Source of the DNA: Roseomonas sp.
Lineage (GTDB): Bacteria > Pseudomonadota > Alphaproteobacteria > Acetobacterales > Acetobacteraceae
Direction: 5' to 3'
NCBI GenBank assembly: GCA_020249435.1
Contig: JADCFQ010000020.1
Span: forward strand, 84,522-148,521
DNA: 64,000 nt
A model generated the notes under the pieces. It was not told the DNA's origin. It worked only from the letters and a program-made list of their open reading frames with translations, and ran no database searches. The translations under genes and the position numbers were made by a program. Numbering within the stretch: position 1 is the first letter of the stretch; the number at the start of each line of letters is the position of its first letter. Below are positions 1 to 9,011 of the stretch, in pieces.

Positions 1-1161
1 GCGGATTATGTGCCGCGCGAAAGCCATCCCCTGGTGGAGCGCATCGAACGCAAGGGCGGCATTGTCATTGCCAAATCCAATACCCCCGAATTCGGCGCCG
101 GCGGTTCCACCTTCAATGAGGTGTTTGGCCGCACGCGCAATCCTTGGAATACGTCGCTCACCTGTGGCGGCTCCACCGGCGGTGGTGCGGTTGCCTTGGC
201 AACGGGGCAGGTTTGGTTGGCGCATGGGTCGGATCATGGTGGGTCTTTGCGCCGCCCCGCGACTTATTGTTCCGTGGTGGGGCTGCGCCCTTCACCGGGG
301 CGGGTCAGCCGGGGGACGGCGGATGATCTCTATTCGCCGCTTTCGGTGAATGGGCCGATGGCGCGCAATATTCCTGATCTGGCGCTGTTTCTGGACGCCA
401 TGGCGGGCTGGGATTTGGCCGATCCGATGACCTGGGAAGCGCCCGCGCGCCCCTATGCCACAGCGGTTGCGGCAGCGGAGGCCGAGGCACCGAAGCGCAT
501 CGCCTTCACCGCGCGTTTCGGCGGCGCGCTTGCGATGGACCGTGAGACGGAGGCGATTTGCGCACGCGAAGTGCGCCGCTTTGAAGCGCTTGGTGCTGTG
601 GTGGAAGAAGCCCATCCCGAAATTGGCGATTTGAACGAAGCCTTTCTGGTGCTGCGCAGCCAGCATTTTGTCGTAGATCGCGAAAAAATGCTGCAGGAGC
701 ATCGGGACAAGATCAAGCCGGACATCATCTGGCAAACCGAACGTGGCTTGAAGGAAACCGCATCTCGCCTGGCTTGGGCGGAACATGAACGCCGGCGCTT
801 TTTCATCAGCATGCGCGATCTGTTCAAGCGCTATGATGTGCTGATCACGCCAGGCGCTGCCACGCCCGCCTTCGATGTCATGCTGCGCGCGCCGGAGAGC
901 ATCGGCGGCAAGAAGCTCGAAAACTATATGGGCGGGTCCTTGATCAATGCCTTTGCCACACTGGCAGGATGCCCCGCTGTCGCGGTGCCATGCGGCTTTG
1001 ATCAATTTGGCAGGCCGGTTGGGCTGCATATTGTGGCCCCACCGCGGCAGGATGCGCGCGCCTTGCAGGTGGCGGCATTGTTCGAGAAAATGACCGGCCT
1101 TGATAGGCTTTTGCCCATTACGCCACGGCCCGGCACTGTGCCTCCGGCTGAGGGGGGATGA
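1..1161 (+). CDS. Amidase signature family amidohydrolase (5' truncated by window edge)
   Basis: Amide-bond hydrolase of the amidase-signature family (GatA/FAAH-like fold). The reading frame is open to base 1, so the N-terminus is outside the window. Numbering from the first in-frame GTG (base 10), all three catalytic residues are visible: Lys22 in IAKSNTPEF, the cis-serine Ser55 in CGGSTGGG, and the nucleophile Ser79 in DHGGSLRRPA. The C-terminal part with AVAVPCGFDQFGRPVGLHI is typical of the family. Its stop overlaps the start of a Bug receptor gene by 4 bases (ATGA), so the two are almost certainly cotranscribed; uptake and hydrolysis of an amide substrate is a fair inference, but the substrate cannot be read from sequence. 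GatA itself is unlikely because no gatB or gatC is adjacent. Confidence 0.9.
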   Translation, partial: ADYVPRESHPLVERIERKGGIVIAKSNTPEFGAGGSTFNEVFGRTRNPWNTSLTCGGSTGGGAVALATGQVWLAHGSDHGGSLRRPATYCSVVGLRPSPGRVSRGTADDLYSPLSVNGPMARNIPDLALFLDAMAGWDLADPMTWEAPARPYATAVAAAEAEAPKRIAFTARFGGALAMDRETEAICAREVRRFEALGAVVEEAHPEIGDLNEAFLVLRSQHFVVDREKMLQEHRDKIKPDIIWQTERGLKETASRLAWAEHERRRFFISMRDLFKRYDVLITPGAATPAFDVMLRAPESIGGKKLENYMGGSLINAFATLAGCPAVAVPCGFDQFGRPVGLHIVAPPRQDARALQVAALFEKMTGLDRLLPITPRPGTVPPAEGG

Positions 1162-2123
1162 CCATGCAGCGCCGCACCCTATTGCTTGCGTCTGGCCTTC
1201 TGGCCGCACCCAGCTTGGCCCGCGCACAGGATTTTCCCGCGCGGCCTATTCGCGTGGTGGTGCCCTACGCGCCTGGTGGGCAATCAGATACGGTGATGCG
1301 CCTGCTTATACCGCGCATGACGGAATTTCTCGGCCAGAACATCATTGTGGAAAATCGCAGCGGCGGCGGCGGCACGATTGGCGCCGGCATTGTCGCCGCT
1401 GCGCCAGCGGATGGCTATACGTTGTTCTTTGAAAGCTTCGCCTTTGCGGTCGTGCCGCTGATCCATCGCGGGCTGCCATTTGACTATGAAAACGCTTTTG
1501 TGCCGATCGGTCAGGCGGTGGCACTGCCCTATGTGCTGGTGACCAAGCGTGACTATCCGGCGCGTAATGTCGCGGAATTCATCGCCTCCGTGAAGGCGCG
1601 ACCCGGCTTTACTTATGGCACGCCGGGCATTGGCACCATCGGTCACTTGGCCGGTGCGCTATTGGAACTGCGCGCGGGCATCAGGATGGAACATGTCGCC
1701 TATCGAGGCGGTGCTGAATCGGCGCGCGATGTCGCCGCCGGCAATATTGATGGCGCCATCGGCACGGCCAATAGCTTCGCACCCCTTATTCAGACCGACC
1801 GCGCCCGCGGCATTGCGTTAACGAGTGGAGAGCGCCGCGGCACCCTGGCGCATTTGCCAACCCTCGCCGAAAGCGGTTTTCCTGATTTCGATCTGACAAG
1901 TTGGAATGGGCTATTCGCGCCTTCTGCAACGCCGGCGCCAATCCGCGCCCGGTTGGAAGCCGCCCTGCGCCACGCCACCACGGATGAACCAACCCGCCAA
2001 AGGCTGGCCGCTTCCGGCAATGATGTGGTCACGGAAAGCGCCGAGGCTTTCGGTGAGCGTATCAGGAAGGACCGTGAACTGGTCCGGCAATTGATCCGCG
2101 AAACCGGTCTCAAGATCGAATAG
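1158..2123 (+). CDS. Bug-family tripartite tricarboxylate transporter receptor
   Basis: Periplasmic solute receptor of the Bug/TctC family, 321 residues, the usual size. It begins MTMQRRTLLLASGLLAAPSLARAQ, an arginine-led signal peptide ending in an ARAQ-type cleavage site, followed by the family hallmark PIRVVVPYAPGGQSDT and later a YRGG motif. A second ATG two codons downstream (1164) could also serve as start. The start overlaps the amidase stop, which suggests the receptor delivers the amidase substrate or a related compound. No TctA/TctB membrane genes are nearby, as is common for Bug receptors. The 3' end runs 14 bases into the convergent ligase gene. Confidence 0.92.
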   Translation: MTMQRRTLLLASGLLAAPSLARAQDFPARPIRVVVPYAPGGQSDTVMRLLIPRMTEFLGQNIIVENRSGGGGTIGAGIVAAAPADGYTLFFESFAFAVVPLIHRGLPFDYENAFVPIGQAVALPYVLVTKRDYPARNVAEFIASVKARPGFTYGTPGIGTIGHLAGALLELRAGIRMEHVAYRGGAESARDVAAGNIDGAIGTANSFAPLIQTDRARGIALTSGERRGTLAHLPTLAESGFPDFDLTSWNGLFAPSATPAPIRARLEAALRHATTDEPTRQRLAASGNDVVTESAEAFGERIRKDRELVRQLIRETGLKIE

Positions 2124-3711
2124 CCGAAGCGCCATCCGCAATCAGGGAAATCACATTCTCCAGCCGATCCGCTTCCGCGGCCGGCTTGTCGCGGCGGATG
2201 CGCGCAATGCGGGGAAAGCGCAGCGCCACGCCTGATTTATGCCGGCTGCTGCGCTGCGCGGCATCGAAAGCCACTTCCAGCACCAATTCCTTTTCCACTT
2301 CCCGCACCGGGCCGAAGCGATCCACCGTGTGGTTCCTGATCCAGCGATCAAGCCAGGCCAATTCCTCATCCGTATAGCCGGAATAGGCCTTGCCGATCGG
2401 CACCAATTCGCCGTCTTCCCGCCAGACGCCGAAGGTGTAATCCGAATAGAAGCTGCTGCGCTTGCCATGGCCGCGCTGCGCATACATCAGCACCGTATCA
2501 AGCGTGAGCGGCGCGCGCTTCCATTTCCACCATTGCCCCTTCACGCGCCCCGGCAGATAGGGACCATCAGCGCGCTTCAGCATCAAGCCTTCAATCGCTG
2601 CATCCCGCGCACCATCGCGCAAGGATTGCAAATCACTGATCTGGCTGAAGGGGATCAGCGCAGATAGATCCATGCGCGGTGGCTGCTGGCGTTGATGCCA
2701 GGCTTCCAGTCGCGCACGCCGTGCTGAAAAGGTCAGGGGGCGCAAATCCTCGGAGCCATCAAACAACATGTCATAAAGCCGGATCGCCACCGGGTAGTCG
2801 CGCTGCATTTTGGCGGAGACGCTTTTGCGGTTCAGCCTTTGCTGCAAATCAGCGAAGGGGGCGACTTCGCCATTGCGCAGCACCAGCAATTCACCATCCA
2901 ATACGGCGTGGAAATCAAGCGCTGCAATGATTTCGGGGAAGCTCGCGGAGATATCCTCGGCCCCACGGCTCCAGAGTCTTGCACCACCTGGCCCCGAAGT
3001 GACTTGCACGCGAATGCCATCCCATTTCCATTCCGCGCAATAGGCAGCCGGATCAAGTGCGGCGAGATCGGCTTCTTCCAAGGGATGCGCCAGCATCAGG
3101 GGGCGAAAGATGGGGGCGCTGCGCGGGTCGGGCTGCGGCGCGCGGCCTTCCAGCCAGGCGAAAAGCGGCTGGTAGGGCGCGGGGATGGCGTGCCAGGCTT
3201 CCTCAATGGCTTCTACTGACGTGCCGGACCATTCTGCCAGGGCCACGCGCGCCAAGCGGGCGGAAACCCCCACGCGGAGCCCGCCCGTCAGCAGCTTGAT
3301 CAGCGCCAAGCGCCCACTGGCATCAAGTGTGTCGAGCCAGCCCGCAATCAGCGCCGGCACCTCGGCCTTCGGGGTGGTTTCCAGCGCGCCGATGATATCG
3401 GCAAGCGCAGGGGGCGGCGCATTCACGCCGGCGCGCTTCGGCCAGATCAGCGCAATGGTTTCCGCGAGGTCCCCGACATAATCATAGGAAAGCCGGAACA
3501 ACTCGGCGTCCACCCGTGCCATGGTGATCTCTCGCAGCATGGCCGGTTTGGCGGTGGCGAGCTTCAGGCTTTCCGTAATGGCGGCCAGGCCCAAGCCGCG
3601 TTCCGGGTCCGGCTGCCCGGCGAACCATTGGCCTAGCAAAGCAAGCTTGGCGTTACGGCTGGGCGAGAACACCAGCCGTTCCAGAAGTTCCGCGAAGGCC
3701 GGCAGGCTCAT
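2110..3711 (-). CDS. ATP-dependent DNA ligase of the Lhr/Exo/MPE repair cluster
   Basis: Seals nicks in duplex DNA by the ligase-adenylate mechanism. In this 533-residue protein the first ~200 residues form the N-terminal DNA-binding domain, the nucleotidyltransferase domain carries the adenylation motif EWKWDGIR with catalytic Lys229, and VKGQWWKWKR lies at the motif V position before the OB-fold (motif VI region near SRHKSGVALRFPRIARIRRDKP). This is the stand-alone bacterial ligase usually annotated as cisplatin damage response ATP-dependent ligase and found with an MBL-fold exonuclease, an Lhr-type helicase and the PdeM phosphoesterase, all present within the next 5 kb. Here a glycosyltransferase gene on the other strand separates it from the exonuclease, so it needs its own promoter in the 59-base gap at 3712-3770. 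Confidence 0.95.
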   Translation of the reverse strand: MSLPAFAELLERLVFSPSRNAKLALLGQWFAGQPDPERGLGLAAITESLKLATAKPAMLREITMARVDAELFRLSYDYVGDLAETIALIWPKRAGVNAPPPALADIIGALETTPKAEVPALIAGWLDTLDASGRLALIKLLTGGLRVGVSARLARVALAEWSGTSVEAIEEAWHAIPAPYQPLFAWLEGRAPQPDPRSAPIFRPLMLAHPLEEADLAALDPAAYCAEWKWDGIRVQVTSGPGGARLWSRGAEDISASFPEIIAALDFHAVLDGELLVLRNGEVAPFADLQQRLNRKSVSAKMQRDYPVAIRLYDMLFDGSEDLRPLTFSARRARLEAWHQRQQPPRMDLSALIPFSQISDLQSLRDGARDAAIEGLMLKRADGPYLPGRVKGQWWKWKRAPLTLDTVLMYAQRGHGKRSSFYSDYTFGVWREDGELVPIGKAYSGYTDEELAWLDRWIRNHTVDRFGPVREVEKELVLEVAFDAAQRSSRHKSGVALRFPRIARIRRDKPAAEADRLENVISLIADGASAIRS

Positions 3712-3770
3712 GGCGCTGCCCGGCGCAGGCTGACCTTGCGCAATTCCGTTCCAGGCCCGATTCTGATCCC

Positions 3771-4541
3771 ATGATTCCCGCGCAGCACCCGACAGATGCC
3801 GGTCAAGCCCTTGCCGGGCCGCTGTTCAGCATTTGCACGCTGGTCACGCGCCACGCGGAATATGCGGCCATGCTGGAAAGTTTTGCGGCGCGCGGCTTCA
3901 CGGCGGATAAGGCCGAGTTTCTTTACCTCGATAATTCCAAGGGCCATCACTGGGATGCCTTCCAGGGCATCAGGCGTTTCTTGAGCCTTGCACGCGGCAC
4001 TTACGTGATCCTTTGCCACCAGGACATCCGGCTGCTGGCGGATGATATCGAAACGCTGCGCGCCCGCCTTGCCGCGCTTGAGGCGCTTGATCCGGATTGG
4101 GCGCTGGCCGGCAATGCCGGTGCCGTGGCGGATGGCAGTCTTGCGATCCGCATTTCGGATCCGCATGGCGAAGACCAGCGCCGCGGCACCTTTCCCGCGC
4201 GTGTGGTCAGCCTGGATGAGAATTTCATCATCATCCGCCGCGAGGCGTTGGTCAGTGTTTCCGCAGCGGGTTCCGGCTTTCATCTTTATGGGACGGATAT
4301 GTGCCTGCAAGCGCGTTGCGCCGGGCGCAGCGCCTGGGTGATTGATTTCCATCTGCGCCATTTGAGTCCGGGGAAGGTGGATGCCAGCTTCCATCAGGCG
4401 CAGCAGCGGCTTGAAGCGCATTACGACAAGCTCCTTAACCTGCCCTGGCATATTCGTACCACCTGCACGAAAATGATCCTGGGCGGCGGTGGATTGCGCC
4501 GCTGGCTTGCGCGGCGGAAATTGGCGCGACGTCTGAAATAA
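3771..4541 (+). CDS. Glycosyltransferase family 2-like protein (Glyco_tranf_2_5 type)
   Basis: Predicted GT-A fold glycosyltransferase of 256 residues; donor and acceptor unknown. The segment FSICTLVTRHAEYAAMLES opens a Rossmann-like strand, FLYLDNSKG gives an early acidic site, and YVILCHQDIRL matches the xHQDv metal/nucleotide site of the GT2-like Pfam family PF13712. There is no signal peptide or membrane span, so it probably acts at the cytoplasmic face. The basic C-terminus (RRWLARRKLARRLK) could touch membrane or nucleic acid. It sits divergent from the DNA ligase and convergent with the exonuclease (18-base gap), i.e. inserted into the repair cluster. A cargo role unrelated to repair is the simplest reading. 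Confidence 0.75.
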   Translation: MIPAQHPTDAGQALAGPLFSICTLVTRHAEYAAMLESFAARGFTADKAEFLYLDNSKGHHWDAFQGIRRFLSLARGTYVILCHQDIRLLADDIETLRARLAALEALDPDWALAGNAGAVADGSLAIRISDPHGEDQRRGTFPARVVSLDENFIIIRREALVSVSAAGSGFHLYGTDMCLQARCAGRSAWVIDFHLRHLSPGKVDASFHQAQQRLEAHYDKLLNLPWHIRTTCTKMILGGGGLRRWLARRKLARRLK

Positions 4542-4559
4542 AGGCGGAGAGGCTGGGCT

Positions 4560-5597
4560 TCACGCGGCTGCCTCCTCATCTTCCTCACCGCGCCCAACCA
4601 AGTTCAGCGCGCGGCCCCTGATCCCTTGCAGCCCCAGCGCATGAATCAGCGCATCTTCGCGCCCATGGGTCACCCAAACCTCCGGCGCGCCCGTCTCCGC
4701 GCAGGTGGCCAGCAGCTCATCCCAATCGGCGTGGTCCGAAATCACCAACGGCAATTCCACGCCCCCCTGGCGCGCGCGCTGCCGCACACCCATCCAACCC
4801 GACGCATTCGCAACCACAGGTTCCGCCAATCGCCGCGCCCAGCGATCGGCAATGGCAGAAGGTGGCGCCAGCACAATCGCGCCCTTCAGCGCGTCCTTGC
4901 GCGCCACCGTGGCCGGCAGCAGCGGGCCAAGGGCGATGCCCAGTTCCTCATACACATCGCAAAGCGCCTGTTGCGCGCCATGCAAATGGATCGGGCGGTT
5001 ATAGCCGGCTTGGCGCAACAGGCGGATCAGGCGCTGGCATTTGCCAAGCGCATAGCAGCCAATCACATGGGTGCGTTCGGGAAATAGCGCCGCCGAGCGC
5101 AATAGCCGCGCGATCTCGCCCATCGCATCAGGGTGACGGAATACCGGCAGCGCGAAGGTCGCTTCCGTGATGAAAACATCGCAGCGCTCAACTTCAAACG
5201 CCGCGCAGCTTGGATCGGCGCGGCGCTTGTAATCGCCAGAGACCACCACGCGGCTGCCCTGCCATTCCAGCGCAACCTGCGCCGAGCCCAGCACATGCCC
5301 GGCCGGCCGCAGCCAGAGCTTCACGCCATTGATGGTGATCACCTCCCCATAGCGCAGCGCCTGTTGCGTGGTGCCCGCGCGGCCTTCACCCAAGCGCGCG
5401 GTCATGATGGCGAGTGTCTCGGGTGTCGCCAGCACGGCCGCATGGCCGGGGCGCGCATGGTCCGAATGGCCATGGCTGATCACGGCACGATCAACGGCAC
5501 GGAGCGGGTCAATGAAAAACCCGCCCGGTTCGCAGAATAGCCCGGCCGGGGTGACTTTCAGCCAGGTCTCGGGATGGGGGGAGGTAGTAAAGGCCAT
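4560..5597 (-). CDS. Ligase-associated MBL-fold DNA exonuclease
   Basis: Metallo-beta-lactamase/beta-CASP type nuclease, 345 residues, of the group that travels with the ATP-dependent ligase above. The metal-binding signature SHGHSDHA gives His42, His44, Asp46 and His47; His101 in RPAGHVLGSAQV and Asp122 in VVVSGDYKRR complete the usual ligand set. A later ISDHADWDEL segment and a VTHGRED segment match the C-terminal beta-CASP/MBL motifs. The gene diverges from the Lhr-type helicase gene across 49 bases (5598-5646), which probably holds both promoters. Expected role: trimming DNA ends before ligation in the four-gene repair pathway; this is knowledge of the family, not shown by the sequence alone. 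Confidence 0.93.
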   Translation of the reverse strand: MAFTTSPHPETWLKVTPAGLFCEPGGFFIDPLRAVDRAVISHGHSDHARPGHAAVLATPETLAIMTARLGEGRAGTTQQALRYGEVITINGVKLWLRPAGHVLGSAQVALEWQGSRVVVSGDYKRRADPSCAAFEVERCDVFITEATFALPVFRHPDAMGEIARLLRSAALFPERTHVIGCYALGKCQRLIRLLRQAGYNRPIHLHGAQQALCDVYEELGIALGPLLPATVARKDALKGAIVLAPPSAIADRWARRLAEPVVANASGWMGVRQRARQGGVELPLVISDHADWDELLATCAETGAPEVWVTHGREDALIHALGLQGIRGRALNLVGRGEEDEEAAA

Positions 5598-5646
5598 GCG
5601 GTTCCGGTCTTGCGTCGGCGGCTTGTCACGCCATACATAGCGCTGA

Positions 5647-8181
5647 ATGCGAACATTACCAGAACCTTTTGCCGGTTGGTTTGCGGCGCGTGGCTGGCAG
5701 CCGCGCCCGCATCAGCTTGCCGTTCTGGATGCCGTGGCGCGCGGCGATCACGCGCTCCTGGTGGCACCAACCGGCGGCGGCAAGACGCTGGCGGGGTTTT
5801 TGCCGACTCTGCTGGATTTGGCCGCCGCGCCGCGAGAAGGCTTGCACACGCTGTACATCTCGCCCTTGAAGGCACTCGCGGTGGATATCGCGCGCAATCT
5901 GATGGCGCCGATTGGCGAGATGGCGCTGCCCATTCGCGTTGAAACCCGCACGGGCGATACGCCGGCAAATCGCCGCGCACGGCAACGCGCGGCACCGCCC
6001 CATATCCTGCTGACCACGCCGGAAAGCCTGACGCTGTTGCTGTCTCAGCCGGACGCCGCCGAATTCTTCGCCGGGCTTGGCGGCATCATCATTGATGAAA
6101 TTCATGCCCTGGCCGGCACCAAGCGCGGCGATCAATTGGCGCTGTGTCTGTCTCGTCTTGCGGTGCTGGCGCCGGGCGCCAGACGCATCGGTCTTTCCGC
6201 GACCGTCGCCGTGCCGGACGCCTTGCGCGCCTGGCTGGCGCCGGATGCGCGGGCAAAATCGGTCCGGCTGATCACCGCGGAAGGCGGCGCGGCGCCGGTT
6301 TTTGATCTGCAATTGCCGGAAGGCCATTTGCCCTGGGGCGGGCATATGGGCCTGGCTTCGATGCCTGAGGTCTATCAGCGCGTTGAAGCCGCGCGCGTCA
6401 CCATTGTTTTCGTCAATACCCGCGCCCAGGCAGAGCTTTGCTTCGCCGCATTATGGCGATTGAATGAGGCTTCGCTGCCGATCGCGCTTCATCACGGCAG
6501 TCTGGAAATTGACCAGCGCCGCAAGGTGGAAGCGGCCATGGCGGCGGGCAAGCTGCGGGCGGTGGTTGCCACGGCCTCACTCGATCTCGGCATTGATTGG
6601 GGCGATGTGGATCAGGTGATCCAGATTGGCGCGCCCAAAGGCGTTGCGCGGCTTTTGCAGCGTGTGGGCCGCGCCAATCACCGCATGGATGAGCCATCTC
6701 GTGCTGTGCTGGTGCCGGCCAATCGGTTTGAGGTGATTGAATGCGTCGCCGCCATGGAAGCCGCCGCCGCGGGCGAATTGGATGGCGACCCACCGCGCCC
6801 CGGCGGGCTTGATGTGCTGGCGCAACATGTACTCGCCATGGCCTGCCACGCGCCGTTTCATCCCGATGAACTCTACGCCGAGGTGATTCGCGCCGCGCCC
6901 TATGCCGCGCTGACGCGGCGTGATTTCGATGATGTGGTGCGCTTTGTCGAAGATGGCGGCTATGCGTTGGCGGCTTATGAGCGTTTTCGTCGGCTCTTTC
7001 GCGATTCCGAAGGCCGGCTGCATATCCGCGATGCGCGTGTGGCGCGGCAATTCCGCCTGAACCTTGGCACCATTGTCGAAACGCCGATGATCAAGGTGCG
7101 GATGCGCGGTGGTGGCACCTTGGGGGAGGTAGAGGAATGGTTCGTCTCAACCCTCACGGCTGGCGATTGCTTTTTGTTTGCCGGTCAGGTGGTGCGCTAT
7201 GAACGGCTCGACCCGGCGGCGGTGATTGTCAGCCCCGGCGGCGGCGATGAACCGCGCGTGCCGGTTTATGCCGGCAGCCGCATGCCGCTCACCACCTGGC
7301 TTGCCGCAAGGGTGCGCGCGATTTTGCATGACCCGTCGCGCTGGGCGCATTTGCCTGCACCCGTGCAGGAATGGCTGAAGCTGCAAAGCCTGCGGAGTGA
7401 ATTGCCGCCGCGCGATGGGCTTTTGGTTGAAACCTTCCCGCGCGGTGGCCGCTGGTTCCTGGTGGCCTATACTTTCGAAGGCCGCTTGGCGCATCAGACG
7501 CTTGGGCTGTTGGTGACGAAGCGCATGGAACGCCTCGGCATGGGGCCGCTTGGCTATGTGGGCACGGATTATGTGCTGGCGATCTGGTCCGCCTTTGAAC
7601 CGACCGGCGTTGAACGGCTATTTGCCGAAGACATATTGGGCGATGAGATGGAGGAATGGCTCGCGGAATCCTCCATGCTGCGGCGGAGTTTCCGCAATAT
7701 CGCGACCATTGCGGGCTTGCTTGAAAAACACCATCCGGGGGCAGAGAAATCCGGCCGACAAATGACGATGAATGCTGATCTAATCTATGATGTGCTGCGC
7801 CGGCATGAACCGGATCACATACTGCTCCGCGCCACGTGCGAAGAAGCCGCGCGGGGGCTTACGGATGTGGCGCGCATCGCTTCCCTTCTTGCGCGCATTC
7901 AGGGGCGCATTACGCATCGGGCGCTGTCGCGTGTCTCGCCGCTTGCCGTGCCCGCCTTGATCGAAGAAGGCCGCGAATGGGTGGCGGGCGGTGCTGAGGA
8001 TGCCTTGCTTGCCGAAGCCGCCGCCTTGGTCAGTGAAGCTACCGATGGCGCGGAAGAATTCGGCGAGACGCTCGCCGATGTGACCGATGGCATCATCACG
8101 CGCGGTGCTTCCGCACGCCCAAAACCGCGAGAGGCACGGCGGTCGCGCTTCATCCGTTCTGCCCCAAGGCGTGCATCATGA
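5647..8181 (+). CDS. Lhr-type DEXH helicase, ligase-associated
   Basis: ATP-dependent superfamily 2 helicase, the Lhr-core form linked to the ligase/exonuclease/PdeM cluster. In 844 residues: motif I PTGGGKT at 41-47, motif II DEIH at 150-153, motif III SAT at 184-186, motif VI QRVGRANHR at 338-346, then the winged-helix and Lhr-specific C-terminal beta-barrel domains (about 400-840). Lhr-core proteins are known to translocate 3'-to-5' on single-stranded DNA and unwind DNA or RNA:DNA duplexes. Full-length E. coli Lhr is about 1,500 residues, so this is the short core form. Its stop codon overlaps the pdeM start (ATGA), indicating translational coupling. Confidence 0.95.
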   Translation: MRTLPEPFAGWFAARGWQPRPHQLAVLDAVARGDHALLVAPTGGGKTLAGFLPTLLDLAAAPREGLHTLYISPLKALAVDIARNLMAPIGEMALPIRVETRTGDTPANRRARQRAAPPHILLTTPESLTLLLSQPDAAEFFAGLGGIIIDEIHALAGTKRGDQLALCLSRLAVLAPGARRIGLSATVAVPDALRAWLAPDARAKSVRLITAEGGAAPVFDLQLPEGHLPWGGHMGLASMPEVYQRVEAARVTIVFVNTRAQAELCFAALWRLNEASLPIALHHGSLEIDQRRKVEAAMAAGKLRAVVATASLDLGIDWGDVDQVIQIGAPKGVARLLQRVGRANHRMDEPSRAVLVPANRFEVIECVAAMEAAAAGELDGDPPRPGGLDVLAQHVLAMACHAPFHPDELYAEVIRAAPYAALTRRDFDDVVRFVEDGGYALAAYERFRRLFRDSEGRLHIRDARVARQFRLNLGTIVETPMIKVRMRGGGTLGEVEEWFVSTLTAGDCFLFAGQVVRYERLDPAAVIVSPGGGDEPRVPVYAGSRMPLTTWLAARVRAILHDPSRWAHLPAPVQEWLKLQSLRSELPPRDGLLVETFPRGGRWFLVAYTFEGRLAHQTLGLLVTKRMERLGMGPLGYVGTDYVLAIWSAFEPTGVERLFAEDILGDEMEEWLAESSMLRRSFRNIATIAGLLEKHHPGAEKSGRQMTMNADLIYDVLRRHEPDHILLRATCEEAARGLTDVARIASLLARIQGRITHRALSRVSPLAVPALIEEGREWVAGGAEDALLAEAAALVSEATDGAEEFGETLADVTDGIITRGASARPKPREARRSRFIRSAPRRAS

Positions 8182-8891
8182 ATGCCGCACCGCTGCATCT
8201 GGGGGCAGAGCGTGTCATGCTCGACCCCGCTGGTGTTTTGCATTGGCCGGCGCAGAAATTACTGTGCGTGGCTGACCTGCATCTGGAAAAGGCGAGTGCT
8301 TTCGCCCGCGCCGGCTATTTCCTGCCGCCTTATGATACGCGCGAAACCCTGGCACGGCTTGCGCTGCTGATCCGGCGCTATGGCCCGAAGCGCCTGGTGT
8401 TTCTGGGCGATAGTTTCCATGATTCGGAAGGTGCGGCACGGCTTTCGCCCACGGATCGTGCGGCGCTGCTGCAAGTTTTGCAGGGGCTTGAGCCCGTTTG
8501 GGTGCTCGGCAATCACGACCCCGCGCCACCTTGCGATCTGCCCGGTGAGGCCTTTGCCGAATGGCGCCAGGGGCCGATCACCTTTCGCCATATTCCAAGC
8601 CCTTTCTCGCGCCAGGCGCCGCCGGAAATCGCTGGGCATTTCCACCCTAAGGCGACAGCGCCAACCCGCGCCGGCGGCATTTCCCGCCCCTGTTTTGTCG
8701 CCAATCCGCGCCGCGTGGTGATGCCGGCCTTTGGCGCCTTCACGGGCGGGCTATGCGTGACCGATCCCGCCATCGCGCGGCTTTTCCCGCAAGGCGGGCG
8801 CGCCTTTCTGCTTGGCGAGGAACGGCTTTATTCCTTTCCACTCGCGTCCAGGACGCTTCCCGTTCACATGCGTTCACCGGAAACGTCCTGA
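8178..8891 (+). CDS. pdeM: Ligase-associated metallophosphoesterase/endonuclease PdeM
   Basis: Binuclear-metal phosphoesterase of 237 residues; characterised relatives (MPE of the same cluster in Pseudomonas putida) are manganese-dependent single-strand DNA endonucleases. The calcineurin-like motifs are all visible: VADLHLEK (Asp33, His35), FLGDSFHD (Gly77-Asp78), LGNHD (111-114) and AGHFHPKA (Gly153-His156). It overlaps the helicase gene by 4 bases. No signal peptide, so it acts in the cytoplasm. The gene ends 120 bases before the DUF169 gene, a gap that contains a 20-base palindrome. Confidence 0.94.
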   Translation: MNAAPLHLGAERVMLDPAGVLHWPAQKLLCVADLHLEKASAFARAGYFLPPYDTRETLARLALLIRRYGPKRLVFLGDSFHDSEGAARLSPTDRAALLQVLQGLEPVWVLGNHDPAPPCDLPGEAFAEWRQGPITFRHIPSPFSRQAPPEIAGHFHPKATAPTRAGGISRPCFVANPRRVVMPAFGAFTGGLCVTDPAIARLFPQGGRAFLLGEERLYSFPLASRTLPVHMRSPETS

Positions 8892-8918
8892 ATTTTGTTT
8901 GATCGCATTTTCCGAGTC

Positions 8919-8938
8919 GCCAAGTGAAATCACTTGGC
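8919..8938. promoter_or_regulatory. Perfect 20-base palindrome, candidate operator
   Basis: The sequence GCCAAGTGA-AA-TCACTTGGC forms two perfect 9-base arms around a 2-base centre. It lies between pdeM and the DUF169 gene, about 75 bases upstream of the latter's start. No T-run follows on either strand and the loop is very tight, so a dimeric regulator site is more likely than an intrinsic terminator. I do not recognise the regulator. Confidence 0.45.
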
Positions 8939-9011
8939 TTGAAAATGCTCTGGCCGGGGGCATGGCGCCCCGCCGCAACAGGCGCCATGATGAGGGCTGG
9001 AGGAGCCAGCC

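Noticed and set aside
292..1227. Long minus-strand frame antisense to the amidase
   Set aside because: Shadow of a GC-rich coding strand; no protein family features, no ribosome site.
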